Origin: Heterotrichella gracilis
Taxonomy: Eukaryota > Sar > Xanthophyceae > Tribonematales > Xanthonemataceae
NCBI GenBank assembly: GCA_032358255.1
Contig: JAULBX010025464.1
Location: 1-60,465, forward strand
Reading direction: 5' to 3'
DNA length: 60,465 nucleotides
The notes beneath the pieces are model-generated. The model made no database searches. It was not told the origin of the DNA and saw nothing but the letters and a program-made list of their open reading frames with translations. A program made the position numbers and the translations under genes. Below, in pieces: positions 1 to 11,483 of this stretch (positions within the stretch are counted from its first letter, which is position 1; each line of letters opens with the position of its first letter).

Positions 1-237
1 TATAGGCCCTAACTGCACCCTTATACCGAAACAAACCCATTTGGCACCACTATACTAAAACAAATCCAACCCCATACCAAAATTATATTATTACCATTAT
101 TTTATCCGCGCACACCCTGGACCTCGCCCCGCCACGCAATGAAAAAATCGGGGTAACTGTGCAATCATCAAGCCCTGCAACCTACCGCCACACAGTGTGA
201 CTAGCATGGCCTCTGTGCGCTGTACAAACCCTAAAGC

Positions 238-3200
238 CTAGAGCTCCACATTCCGCTCATGCGCAAGCGGAACTGGCACAACCCACACTGTCCGGCGCCA
301 ACCCCCCTGCTGCACAGTTGCGCAAGCACTGTCCCCACACAACCCGCACGAAACCACCACACCAACCAGCCCATTGCGCACCACTGCACTCTCCAAAAGA
401 GCGCGGCGCGCAGCCGCGGTTTTGGGCTGGGGCATGCGCGGTTGGGGGGGGGCAGGCACCCCCGCTGTGGCTGAGGCTGTGGACGGCCCTGCGGCTGCGG
501 CTGCGGCTGCGGCTGCGGCTACGGCTGCGGCTGCGGCTACGGCTGCGGCTGTGGATGGGGCTGTGGATGTGGATGGGGCTGTGTGGGGGTCGGGTGCGTG
601 GGCCTCGGGGAGGCCGCTACTGCCTGGATTCCTCTGCAGCAGCTCCTGCAAGGGGATGATAATATGGTCATGATACGCAGGTAGGCCCCCCTACGTCTTT
701 GCCTCGTGTGTCTGCCACCCCCATGCTCCACCCCCATGCTCCACCCCCCAACCCCATCCCCTACCACTGCCACCACAATGCCCATGCATGCACAGGCGCC
801 TGTGCATTCCCCTTCAATGCCCTCCCCACCGCTGACGCCCATAATCATTGCTGTCCATAAATTTCCCACACAAAGCACCCAAAGTATGTCATGCACCCTC
901 AACTTGTGGTCAGGCTTGTGGTCAGGCCACTACCCCACCCCTGCCTACCCATTAACACCACCCACCTCCACCTGGCGCAACTCCACTGCCAGCCCCTCGC
1001 TCCCAGATGAATCCTGCATTGCCGCCTGGCACACACGCAACTTATTAGGGTCTAGGGTTGATCGAGCCAGCGTACACACTACACAGGGGTTTAAGATCTC
1101 CCTCGCTAGAAAGGTTTCCACATTTCTCGACTGGTGAGACATGGTGTGCATGAGTAATAAACCCCCCACTGTAATAACCCCCTCACTCCCACCACTTGGC
1201 GCCAGTTCCCCAGAAGCTAGCCTGCACCCACCCACCCACACCTGCCACCAGTAGGGTCCAGCCGCCCTCTGCACCCCTCCAGCCCCATCCCTCACCACCC
1301 ACCCACACCCACACCACCACCACCCCCCACCCTACCTGTCGCCAGTCCTGCAGCAGCTCCCTGCACCCCTGCTCACCCAGGCGCCGCACCCCCGCCACAA
1401 CCCGTGACACTATCGCACTCCCCCTGCTGCCAGGGAGGCAGAAGGCGGGGTCGCAGGCAGCGGAGTACAGGGGCAGCCACGCCAGCGGAGGGCCTGCGGG
1501 AAGGTATAGGGTTTAGGGTTTGGATTTTAGGGGGATTACGAAGGGGCATATAGGGTGTAGGATTTGGTGGTGGGAATAACATGCAGCGGGGGGCATGGGT
1601 GAGGTCGTAGGGTTTAGGGTTTTAGGGAGGCTATTACTGGGCAGTGCCAGGAAAACAGCTGCTTGGTACCGCATGTGCAAGGCTGACTGCTAATCTGGCT
1701 GCTGCTGGAATGCATGTAAGAAATAACTGTGACTACAGAACAACGTCTAAACGTTTTGCAGTTAAAAGTTGGTGGTGGTAACAACACCCAGCATTCTGAA
1801 CCCTTCCTAGGTACAAGCCCTGCATCACTGGTGTACAATTTTATAGACACGGACCAGTTATGGCATCAGCCGCCGCCATCAGCCAGTGCAGCGCCAGCGC
1901 CCACGCACTGTGTTTACTCATCACCCCCTTGAGCGCTGACTCGGCTGCTCGAGTGAGCTCGGTGGCTCGCTTGCCCCCCTCAACCCCAACTAGGGTTTGC
2001 AGCATGGGCATCGGCAGGGTGGAGAGGGTAGTGCGAAGGGCCTGGGGAGGAACCGCTGCCAGCACGCTGAGCGGCTGCGTGTCAAAGTGGTGGAGGAGCG
2101 CGACCTGCAGGGGTCGGGGCGCAATGTTTAGGGTTTAAGATTTTGTGCAAGTGGGTTTAAGGCTGTGGGTGCACCTATCACAGCTTGGATGAGTGTCAAA
2201 GTGGTGCCCTGAGTAGGTTAAGCACCCCAAACTGTCGCCAATATGGCGCAGGGGTGCAGTCTCCTGCTTTCATTCTGGGTGTTGCCTAGGGTGTGCTTAG
2301 GGTATGGCAAGCACTCTGGATCTCGCCATTGTGGCACAATGCACAGGGGTAATGACTTGCATACGTCAGACGATGCCTAGGGTATCGCCCAGGGTGTTGC
2401 CTAGGGCGTTGCCTAGGGTATTGCCTCCCCTCCCACCTGCAGCGCCGTCACCACCCGCCCGGGCGAGCTGTCCAGCTGGGTGTGTAGGGTTTCCACAAAC
2501 CCTAGCACCCGGCTGCCCAGCACCACCCCCTGCCACTGGGGCCCCAGCAGCACCTGCCCCACCATTGCATCCATGTACTTTGTGGCGCTGGGGAGGGAGA
2601 AGGTGCGGGTACGCAGCAGGCTGGATGCCTCCCCCGCCATCTTCTCTTGCAGCACCGCCAGGGGGGTGGAGTATGCGAGGACCAGGATGAGGGGCACGCG
2701 GCAGGCCACCTGCGGAGGGGAGGTGGCGGGGAGGTGGCGTTGGGTGGAGGTGGTGGGATGAGGGATGAGGCTATGGGTGACAAAGTTGGAAGGCCCTCTC
2801 TAACCCCTAAACCCTATCCATCCTCGCTAGGGTATGGTGCATGCTGGGCAACTGGCGAGGTGGGGGAGGGCAGGGAGGCAGTTTCGTGGGTGCAGGTCTA
2901 CCATGCCACCTGGCGATGTAGGAAACTCAATGGCAACCCTAGGGTTCCCCCTGGCAGCAAGGATGGCCCCCAGCAGTGACCCTCACAACCAATCGACCCC
3001 TTTCCACATGCTGAAAAATCATATCTTGCTCAGCAACTCAATGAGGTTCTGGCGCTCCCAATCCTAACATAAGCCATAAACCCTAAGCCCTAAATGCAAA
3101 AACCCTACCTCACTCAGCAGCTTGATGAGGTCCTGCAGCTCCTGGCGCTCCAGCCCCTCAACCCCAGGGATGACAGCAACAATTGAGGACAGAGAATCGG

Positions 3201-6094
3201 TGCCCAGGATCTCGATTTCCTCGCCAGGGGCCTCTGTGGCTGTAGGGGCAGCAGCGCTAGGATTTTCGGCCACACCATTAGGGTTTTCACCACCTGCACC
3301 CGAGGTCCCAGCGGCTGTGGAGGGTCCTGGCTGCGCTGTGGGGGCCCCGTTAGGGTTTTCTGGTAGGGTTTCCTGAGCAGCGCCCCGAGGCCTGCGCCTG
3401 TTTCCCGCTGGCTGGTTAGGGTTTGCGCCCCGCTGCTGGCTAGGGTTTTGGTGCTGCTGCTGCAACCGCTGGTACCAGCTGATCAGCGCCTGCATGGCAC
3501 GATTGCATGTCATTATACTCCTGTCCACTGTTCCATCACACACGATCACACACCATGGGACTGCTTGGTGCCGCACCACCACACGCAGTGATGCACACAA
3601 TGCCCCTCTAGGGGCACACATGCCCCCCTTATCCAGGCACACACGGACATATACGTCCATCCATGCAGGAACTCTCCACTTGTCTCGGACACCATGCACC
3701 TTGGAACCTACAACCAAAGCCCTTAAACCTAGACCCTGACCCTCCCCGTTGACGCGACTCCGGTCACCCACGGTCGCACCTGGCAGCCCCCCCCCGTCAC
3801 CTCCCCGTCGCTTGCTTCATACAACAGCTCCTCCACCATTGCTGCAGCGCTGCCACCGCTGGCAACCAGGCCCGCCCGCCAACCCTGGATGGAAAACCAT
3901 GAGCTAGGGTTTTTGACGGCAACGGAGGGGTCAAGGGTAGGGTGCAGGGAGAATCATGGTTGAAATTGATGTGAAATGGGCCATGCTAAATGTGGAGGGA
4001 ATGGTTCAATTTTATTCCCACTTGCATGCACAGGTGGATCGTGCCCAGCCATGACCTCACAGCTGCTATCCAGCAGATGCAATAATGGCATGGCACAGGT
4101 TAGGTAATTAGTTACAAGCATTCCAGCAATACAGCCAGATATTATCACTCGATCTTGCACATGCGGCGCCAAGAGGCTCTTTCCTGGCACTGTCTGAACC
4201 ACCTGTTGACCCACGCCACTTGAAGTCCTGTTGGATGAGGTGGTTGGCACAGATGATCGGCACCAATCCCAACTACTAATCGGTGCCTTGCAATTGCAGT
4301 GCTGACTGCCCTGGCTAGGGCCCCTACCTGCGCCTTGAGTGATTCGACAAAATCCCGCAGCACGTGGGGACCGCCGCCGCCCCCACCGCCAGTCGCCAGA
4401 AGCGCCGCGGGCACAATGGCCGCCTGCGCATGCACATGGCTCGCTTGGTGTAGGTCTCAAGGTGATGTACACGGTATGGCAGCGGTGTGCAGGGGAGGAA
4501 TGATACGTGGAGCAACAGGGGAGGGATGGTGGATCGATGAAGGCAGCGGCAAGCAGCACACATTCAGAGCAGCATAGCCTGGACAGCGTCACTACAGACG
4601 GCAACATACTCAGGAAACAACATCCTACAGGAGGCAACATACTTGACAGGGCATGCCAGTTGCGCCTCCACCTTATAATCACATACCCACTACATCAATG
4701 GGGTCTGCCTGTAATATGCCGCAAGGAAATAATTACTTAGATTGGGCCACCTACCTGTGGGTGTGCCACGTGCCTGCCAGGTGTGTGGAACTCCGCCAGC
4801 TGTCGCCGCGTGGTGGTGAGGAATTGCGACAGCTGGCGGAATGTGGTGCGGTCCTGGCGGCGCAGGGCGTCCTGCGGGTGGGGAGGGGGGTGGGTTGGGG
4901 CGAGGTGCGGGAGGCGATGGGGGGTGCAGTAGCGTGGTTCAGAAGAACTGCGGCGAGCTGCTCACAATGGACTTAAGGCGCGGCGGGTAGTCATTATTAT
5001 TCTTAATCTTATAAAATTATGCTTTTTTATTATGGTGTCATTTCATTTCTTGGTAACAGGTATCCCTGTAGGGCATTGAGCCCCCTCCAAAGGTATTCTT
5101 ATGGGGAAGGGGTTACCCTACTTTTAGTCACGCAACCGACCAACGTCGCATATTGGCCAATGGGTAATCCTTTCCTACCTGCAGCGCCGCTTGTAGCTGC
5201 GTCCAGCACAGGTTGTGGGCACGGGTGCGTTGGGCTGGCCCCTCCTTGCCCTCAAGGGGGAGTACGGCAGTGAAGCCTGCGGAAGAAATACATGGGTCAC
5301 AACATGAGTGCATATTCATCATCTAGGATCGGAAACCGCTCTGATCAGTTGGGGATGGTTCTTGTATGTGGGTTGTTTGCCGCTGTTTTGTTGGTGTTCT
5401 GGTATGGTCATCGACATGCAGCAAAAGAAAGGAAGCATGTGGTCTGGAGTTGTAACAGACGTAGGGTGCTAAACTTGGAAGAGCAGGTGAGGGGGGACGG
5501 GGGTTTTAAGCTAACCTCGTCCTTTTCACCCCTGCATGGTGGCCACTTGCAAAATCTACAGTGGGCATTGCACGTTCACCATGAATGTATGAAAGAAGAT
5601 GGTGCTAGTAGGAGAAGCGGTGTGCAACGTAGCAACGATCAGGATCAGCTGCCAGAGTGATAGTAATGTGGAAAAGTTGGACACACGACTGATTGAGTGT
5701 TTCTTGCGCCGTTGCTGCAGCACCAAACCACCTGTTCAGACCACCTGCTAAGGTCCCAACCCCTACCTAGATACACCTCTAGCTTTATCACGCTTGACAT
5801 CTAAAATAAACCACAAAATACATCAAACTTGTTTGTATAGCTCCTACAGGTACTTGGTGCCAAACTTGATGCTTATGCATGCATGCATACGCAAATGCAT
5901 GCATTGTGGCAGCGTTCTGCATCCTGCAGTCCCTCACCTGCCCCCTTATCTTCGCCACCGGACACCTTTTTGTTGGCCCTGTCTGTGTGCACCGACTGGT
6001 TCGCGGGCAGCTCTCGGATCGCAACAAACGCGCTAATGACGTGCGCGGGCTCTGCCTCGCCATCACCATCGTCGGTGGTGTCGACCCAGTCCAT
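238..6094 (-). CDS. ORC3: Origin recognition complex subunit 3 (ORC3)
   Basis: Eleven exons: 6094-5938, 5276-5179, 4871-4755, 4423-4328, 3884-3801, 3489-3109, 2709-2437, 2104-1855, 1493-1336, 1025-972, 645-238. All have GT-AG borders and matching phases, giving 691 aa from an MDWVDTTDDG start. ORC3 is a subunit of the hexameric complex that marks replication origins and loads MCM. Recognisable parts are the N-terminal helix after RTRAHNLCW; the AAA+-like core (AAIVPAALLATGG, about 125-140); the SSIVAVIPGVEGLERQELQD strand-helix (about 280-300) followed by VPLILVLAYSTPLAVL (about 316-331), which is the ORC3 arrangement; and the stretch before HHFDTQPLSVLA (about 406-417). Odd points are an Asn/Pro/Ala-rich insertion (about 195-272), missing acidic residues in the Walker-B-like strand, and a C-terminal poly-Ala run. 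The ATG has no competing upstream start in frame before the promoter. Identity is by family resemblance from memory; the structure is firm. Confidence 0.85.
484..552. repeat. Hexanucleotide microsatellite coding poly-alanine
   Basis: Near-perfect GCGGCT/GGCTGC repeats inside the last ORC3 exon. In the gene's reading frame they encode an Ala run with two Val interruptions. Length is likely to vary between strains. Confidence 0.85.
1641..1722 (+). mobile_element. LINE 3'-end fragment (ORC3 intron 8)
   Basis: About 80 bp matching the end of the larger copy at 10131-10400: a GTGCCAGGAA-type start, CGCATGTGCAAG, then GGAATGCATGTAAG. It ends at the shared TGTAA. Antisense to ORC3 and 5'-truncated. 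Confidence 0.7.
3029..3060 (-). repeat. Copy of ORC3 exon 6 donor edge
   Basis: Degenerate copy of the last ~35 bp of the exon ending at 3109, placed in the following intron about 80 bp downstream in transcript sense. The space between holds CCCTAAA-type motifs on the + strand. Confidence 0.6.
4105..4240 (-). mobile_element. LINE 3'-end fragment (ORC3 intron 4)
   Basis: Reverse-strand copy of the LINE tail at 10131-10400. It shares the GTGGTTCA-ACAGTGCCAGGAA segment, GGCGCCGCATGTGCAAGA and the terminal TTGTAACTAA. It lies in an intron in the same sense as ORC3. Confidence 0.75.
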
Positions 6095-7300
6095 CGAGTA
6101 GGTTCGCCCGCAACCCCTCACAGGATCCTGCAGTCCACCGTTGTTCAACCCACGTTTCTGGGCCACCCACTGAACTTTAGAGTGGTAAGAGGGTTTCCAC
6201 AGGCTTTTGGTGCCCCCTTGTGTGGCAAAGGGGGCACACAATACTATTCCTATGAAAAGGTTTCCACATGTCCGGTTACTGACAGAAGTGCACCTCTTGA
6301 GCAGGCTGGTCTATGCAGTGGATAGCCCTGACCTGCCTCAAGCCTGGACTATCCTAGCTAGGCACCAAATCTCGCCCCATCGCAGGGGCTCTTGAAGTAG
6401 GCCACTCAGTGGCGCCAGTCTGGGTTAACATGCATTCCAGCAACAGCCAGGTTAGACTTCAGTGGCGCACACCAATGGCGACTTCTTTCAATGCAGCGTT
6501 AGGGCAGGGCAAACGCATCGTGGATGCCGACGCCAACGCCGCTTGCTAAATAAAGTGTGTAATTATATTGGCTGGTTGCACAGTAACTGTGCAGTCTGTC
6601 TCGTGCTATCACCAGTCTGTTGGACATAAGAATCATAACTAACAAAGCCACTGGTGGAAAGGGGTAGTTCACCCGGCCTGAGTCTGCAAAAAGAGGGCAC
6701 ATGCAGGATACCAGACCAAGAAACGCTGGATATGCCGTAACAGCGGCGGGGGGGATACCAGGACCAATACATGCACTGCTTGTGCGTGATATACATGGTG
6801 GGCCAGCATTTAATTGTGAAATGGGGGCAAGTCTGATACAAGAGCAAGTCAAGTGGGAGGAAAGATGCCAAAGAACCTGATGGAAAATCTGATAGAAAAA
6901 GCACTGGAGTGGTGAAAATAACATGTGCACAGTGCTGGGGTGTCACTGAGTGAGAAGAGGAGATAGGCTTGCAGTGTGAAAGGGAAGTAGGATTCAGACG
7001 TCAAAGAGCCAAAATGGAGGGGGTTGTAAACTAATGAACAGTGATCCCTCACCCCTCGATTTGCGAGCTGGCTGCAGCGCCAGCACATGGCACCGGTATC
7101 TGGAAGGTAACCCACCCCGACACACTAATCTAACGATACTCTACAGCAGCCAAAGGTAACTTGAAGGCAATAAACACCTACTCGGTGTGATAACACAATT
7201 GCTCCTTGGGCCCAATTGCCACACCCAAAAGCGGCTGGCCTGGTGAATACAGCCAGTACCAGAGAGCAAACCCAGCACTGAGGCTGGCGCGGCTGTCTCC
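6095..7300. other. Intergenic: ORC3 upstream region
   Basis: No gene recognised. It holds the ORC3 promoter side, a 25-bp scrap of the LINE tail (about 6428-6452, - strand) and a 10-bp-arm inverted repeat (6210-6237). No telomeric motif arrays. ORFs here look random. Confidence 0.5.
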
Positions 7301-8197
7301 CTATGCCGTTGGCGGTGTCATGCTGTAGAGCAGCACGTTCCACAGCAGCGAGAATGCACTGGGAAGCAGCAGCGCCAGCTGAAGGCACAGCATAGTCCCG
7401 TCCACCCCCTCCCCCTCGCTGGACCCCAGCGCTGCTGCAAACTTCTCCCGGGAGCGGGACTCCAAGAGATACAGCAGCACCGTGGGCAGCACAAAGCCCA
7501 CCGCCAGCTGCATGAAGAGAGACACTACTTCACAGAAGCGGGGCTCAAAGGCGCCGATGCTGAAGTTGGCCAAGGTCACCAGCTCGGCCGCCTTGCTCAG
7601 CACCCGTGCGGCCTTGCCAAAGTCGCTGTCCACGGAGGAATCCCAGGAGTGCAGCACGGGGCACAGCTTCCAGAGGCTTGCGCAGCCCAGGGCGGAGTCC
7701 AGGACATGCAGGGGCAGGTGGGTGCTGAAGAGGTTTTGGTAGCCCAGGGGCATGGACATGGAGGCGAAGACGTTGACGTTCCACAGGCTGCGGACGCCTC
7801 CCGGGGACCACCACGTGAATCCCCGTTGGCCGTGCCAGGTGAAGAGCAGCAACTTGCCTATCTTGGGCAGGGCGAGGGCCAGGGGCCTATATGTGGCGTA
7901 TGCCTCTTTGGAGGAGGTGAAGTAGAGGGCCAGCAGCGGTGCGATGAACAGGAAGATGCAGCCATGGAGGCCGCAGTCCACGAAGTTGAATTGCCGGGAC
8001 AGGACCTTTTTTACCAGGATGAGGAAGAAGCCCGCACAGCTGAACAGCGCCCATCCAATGTCGTACTTGGCTTGGGCCAGTGCCAGGCTCGAGCGGTAGG
8101 ACGCCTCCACCGAAGGGGAGGAGAAAGTGAGCAGGAGGGGATGGATGCTCAGGTGTCTGGAAGGCAAGAGGCACACCGTCAGCGGTGGATGAGGCAT
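7301..8197 (-). CDS. Multi-pass membrane protein, algal family (paralogue A)
   Basis: Open frame of 298 aa with no intron inside it; it may be the last exon of a longer gene, because the first ~30 residues look unlike the rest and an upstream acceptor could shorten them. Hydrophobic segments lie at about 50-66 (WALFSCAGFFLILVKK), 78-95 (HGCIFLFIAPLLALYF), 220-242 (FMQLAVGFVLPTVLLYLL) and 268-292 (the C-terminal LQLALLLPSAF region). I do not recognise a named family. By eye it aligns in order with the product of 46150-49177: ALFxxxxFxLxxKxx after an E-x-Y segment, MPxGYxxxF versus MPKYGITFF, and LE-x-x-SR-x-x-F near the C-terminus. Function unknown; likely a membrane protein conserved among green algae. 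Confidence 0.65.
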   Translation of the reverse strand: MPHPPLTVCLLPSRHLSIHPLLLTFSSPSVEASYRSSLALAQAKYDIGWALFSCAGFFLILVKKVLSRQFNFVDCGLHGCIFLFIAPLLALYFTSSKEAYATYRPLALALPKIGKLLLFTWHGQRGFTWWSPGGVRSLWNVNVFASMSMPLGYQNLFSTHLPLHVLDSALGCASLWKLCPVLHSWDSSVDSDFGKAARVLSKAAELVTLANFSIGAFEPRFCEVVSLFMQLAVGFVLPTVLLYLLESRSREKFAAALGSSEGEGVDGTMLCLQLALLLPSAFSLLWNVLLYSMTPPTA

Positions 8198-9908
8198 TCA
8201 GCAGCAGCGCGGGGGCGGTGTGATGGTGGGCAGACTCGCGGAATCAAGCATGCGGGGACCCAGTGTACCAATTGTACGTGGGCAGGGACTCGCGTCGCAG
8301 ACTGAGTGGTGCACAAGCAGGGCTACGCGTGCGTTTGGGGTGTGCAAGAGCAGGAGACGTGCACCAGCTTGGAACTGGATGAGGAAGTTGTCACAGAATT
8401 GAATGTGTCAGTAACGATCGCACCTGGTTGGCATCGTGGAACCTGGTGGTACACTGCGTCACATTGCCTCAGGTACTCGTGCTGGGACAGGTGCCACTGT
8501 TCCAGGTTCCGCAACCTCGCCTGGTTTCTTACCAATGCATATTGGCCTGGTATCCTATTTCAATGGCAAACCACGCAAACTGTGATTTCGTACCATTGCC
8601 CAGACAGGCCTGCAGGAAGTTTTGCAAGGGCATCAGTTGCGCACTGCCAGGTCGTGCAGGTGATCCAGAAGGCTGATGCAACAGCACCTGGGCGCATCTC
8701 AACAGCTACATCACACCCTGAGGGTTTGGTCTTGCTTATAAGCAAACTCCGCAGCCATACGACGCACGAAGTTCACTCCTCGCTAGCTTATGTCATCACC
8801 CTGGGCAAACGTCACTTGCAGGGTGGCAGTACGTAAATCACGTAATTTCCCACTGTCAATGTCGATGTGGCACTATAAGCATTTTCAAAATTGGCAATTT
8901 AAAAAAACAAAATAAAAAATAAAAACGCCACATAAATTAACTCCTCCTGGAAGCAAAAAGGTAGAGTTTATGGAATACAGGTAGAGTATATGACAGATGT
9001 TTTTAAATAGGCAGCCGCCACGGTCACACGGATTTGCATGTTCCCTACTTAGTAGCAGCCGATGTCTTGTGCTTTGTGCCGCAGAGCCTTCCTTGCAGTG
9101 GGTGCCCACATCTACGTTCTTCCACAAGGTATCGAGCTGCTCAATCCTTGCTACGTGGTTGACTAGGCATGTGCGTATCCTCGTGCACTGGTACTGGTGA
9201 GAAAGTGGTTGATGAACCTGGTGCATCACGTAGTTCATCGTCGTGCTCTCACCCTGTGGTACCCGCAGACCACAGGGGAGAGGGGGTCTTGAAATGTTTT
9301 GGATCTGGTTGAGTGACAGCAGAGGACAGCCAACAGCCCCTGGCATGGTGCTTTGTCGTGACACGAGGCGACTGCAGCAAAACTGGCTGCACACTCCTAG
9401 TCTACCAGTGGGCATGGTGCAAAGTGCAGGCCCTGCCTACACGATTCAACCATCCGCCACCATCCCTGGGGACTGCTGTGCTTGCTGCGCCAGCCCTTGG
9501 AGAATCCCCGCCACCCCCTCCACTAGGATCATTCGCTGTGGGCAATCCTCCCCTCGCAGCCCATCCTTGCTGCCCGCTTTGCAGCTCAGCAGGATGCCCC
9601 CTCACTCCAATGGAATGGTGAGGAGCCCTCCCCACACAACCCCAAACCCATCACCAACCCCCTTGCGCCGCCGCTGCTGTGCCATTTCCTCCCCACGCCA
9701 CTCCCCACCCGTCACCACCCCCCGTGCTGCTGCCGCTCCTGCGCCAGCTGATCCCCTGCCCCCGCCACCTCCCCCCCGCCTGGCCCTCCCCGCTCACCAC
9801 ACGCACCCCCCTGCCCCCCCCTTGCTGCGCAGCAGGCTGCCGCCCACACACTGTATCAAATGGCCAGTCACTAATGTAGGGCCTCCCCACCGCAGTGATT
9901 TCCGCCCG
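8198..9908. other. Intergenic between membrane protein A and the SHG1-like gene
   Basis: No gene supported. An A/T-rich patch lies at 8880-8960. A short charged reading frame on the - strand (about 8540-8330) could be an upstream exon of the membrane-protein gene but has no clear partner. The part above 9650 holds tandem degenerate copies of the SHG1-like gene's last exon. Confidence 0.4.
9650..9870 (-). repeat. Tandem copies of the last exon of the SHG1-like gene
   Basis: At least two degenerate repeats of the GGCGCAGGAGCGGCAGCAGC / GGTGACGGG segment that ends the exon at 9909, lying just downstream in transcript sense. Here the copied edge is the stop-codon end of the gene, not a splice site. 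Confidence 0.65.
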
Positions 9909-11483
9909 TCACCAGCCCCCTTGCTGCTGCCGCTCCTGCGCCAGTTCACCTAGCGCCCCCGCCACCTCCGCAGCAATGCGCCCCTCCCCCGCATGGCCCT
10001 CACCGCTCACCACCTCCCACACACAGCGCAGCGCCTGGTCAGAGATGGTGGTCCTGCAGGGGAAAAGGAACCCCTAAAGTGACCCTTAGGAGACATAAAT
10101 ATCATACAGGGCTGCAGCTGCATGGAGGCGTGGCTTGGCTATCAGCCATGGTTCTCAGGGCTGGTTGGGACATTTAGGACGTTTATCAGATGATAGGGTT
10201 CCTAAATGTATGGTGTTTGGTAGGGTAGAGGGGGCAAAGGGGGTAGGTAAGCCAAGGGCCACGTGGGCTGACTTACTCCAGCAGGACCTCAAGTCGCGTG
10301 GGATCAATAAGTGGTTCAAACAGTGCCAGGAAGAGCTGCGTGGCGCCGCATGTGCAAGACCGACTGCTAATCTGGCTGTATTGCTGGAATGCATGTAACT
10401 AACTCACTAATTATGGTTCTCACGGAGTTGATACAATTTTGCAGCACTTTCCAGGTTCTTAAGAATCGCAGCAGTTGCCCACGGGTTCCATAGGGTTTTG
10501 GTAAGGGTACTTGGCTCCCGGCACAAGGGTTTTGTAGGGTTTCCAAAGTGTTTTCATCTCATTTCAGGTCCTTGCGTAGCTTGTCAAACGCATGGGCGCC
10601 AGGCACAGAGCCCACAGTGAATTGGCATGGGTTTGGGCTCAACTGCAGCTCCTTGCGCAAGGGTTTCCTAGGGTTCTGGCGAGGGTTTCTGACTCACTCC
10701 AGGTCCTTGCGCAGCTTCTCAAACAGCTCCTTCTTCTGCTTGTGGGTGAGCTGCGCCAGGTCAGCGCCTGACACCAAGGGGTGGGAGGATACCGCCTGGG
10801 AGGTGAACTCCTTGAGGGCGTGCTGCGGGGGCAGGGGTTTAGGGTTTAGGGTACAGGGTTGAGGGTTGAGGGAAGATACTGCTGGGAGCTGAACTCCTTG
10901 AGGGCGTGCTGCGGGGAAGGCGTGGGTGCGTGCTGGGATGCACGGTGAGATGAGGCAGTGGGGCGTTTCCACAAGCAAGTAGTGGAGTGCAGAGAGTTGG
11001 TGCGTGTGGTGCTGCGCGGTGCAGATTAGGAGGAGCATTGGACGGAGAAGCAGAAAATATATTGCCTCAAAAGATGAGTGCCCACCATCACCAACCCCTG
11101 GTAACATAGCGCTAAGCTACACTTCACAGAAACCACGAACAAGCTGCTGGCGCATTGCAGTTAATCACCTACATATGCATGCATGCATACCCAACAACGC
11201 CCGCACAGTGTCCCACTATACAACCAGCCAATTCACTGCAACGATTACACCACGCGCGTGCCCACTCTAACCTTCATAATGCCATATACGGTATGGGTGC
11301 GTATGCATGCATATAACGCATGCATGCCCCAGGTATACCCTATGCACGCACGTTCTTCTTGAGCTCATCTATGACGTGTTTTTTGAGGTTGTCGAACCTG
11401 CCGTCGTCTATGAGGCGGGCCAGCACCGCCGGGCCGTCGTCCACCAGGTCAAACCCTTCGGAAGGGTTGACAGCCGTAGCCAT
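9909..11483 (-). CDS. Small BOD1/SHG1-like protein
   Basis: Three exons, 11483-11352, 10822-10698 and 10053-9909, with clean GT-AG borders and phases, give a 133-aa acidic/helical protein starting MATAVNPSEGFDLVDDG. Residues about 18-44 (GPAVLARLIDDGRFDNLKKH) have the pattern of the SHG1/BOD1 domain found in a COMPASS (Set1 H3K4 methyltransferase) subunit and in BOD1: a short helix, an R/G-x-FD-x-L-(R/K)-(K/R) core, then further helices. A second such motif (ELFEKLRKDLE) ends exon 2. The C-terminal helix is Ala/Glu-rich and ends QQQGGW. Length suits a stand-alone Shg1-type protein. The assignment is from pattern only. Intron 2 carries a LINE fragment and several exon-2 edge copies. Confidence 0.6.
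10131..10400 (+). mobile_element. LINE 3' end encoding a reverse-transcriptase C-terminus
   Basis: The longest of four related copies. It holds an open frame (10135-10398, 87 aa) with the typical end of LINE ORF2 proteins: WLGHLGRLSDDRVPK, then a charged G-x-GKPRATWADLL segment, then DLKSRGI. It ends at GCATGTAAC. Truncated at its 5' end, so dead by itself. It sits in intron 2 of the SHG1-like gene, antisense to it. Confidence 0.8.
10556..10670 (-). repeat. Copies of SHG1-like exon 2 donor edge
   Basis: Two degenerate copies (about 10563-10595 and 10648-10665) of the AGGTCCTTGCGCAGCTTCTC segment at the donor end of exon 2, separated by AGGGTTT motifs. Confidence 0.65.
10880..10925 (-). repeat. 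Copy of SHG1-like exon 2 acceptor edge
   Basis: Repeats the GAACTCCTTGAGGGCGTGCT segment of the exon 2 start about 75 bp into intron 1. GGGTTTAGGGTT lies between the copy and the real exon. Confidence 0.75.

Noticed and set aside
7649-8305. 218-aa + strand frame
   Set aside because: Antisense to membrane protein A; charged and Gln/Gly-rich without any domain, as expected from the reverse of a hydrophobic GC-rich frame.
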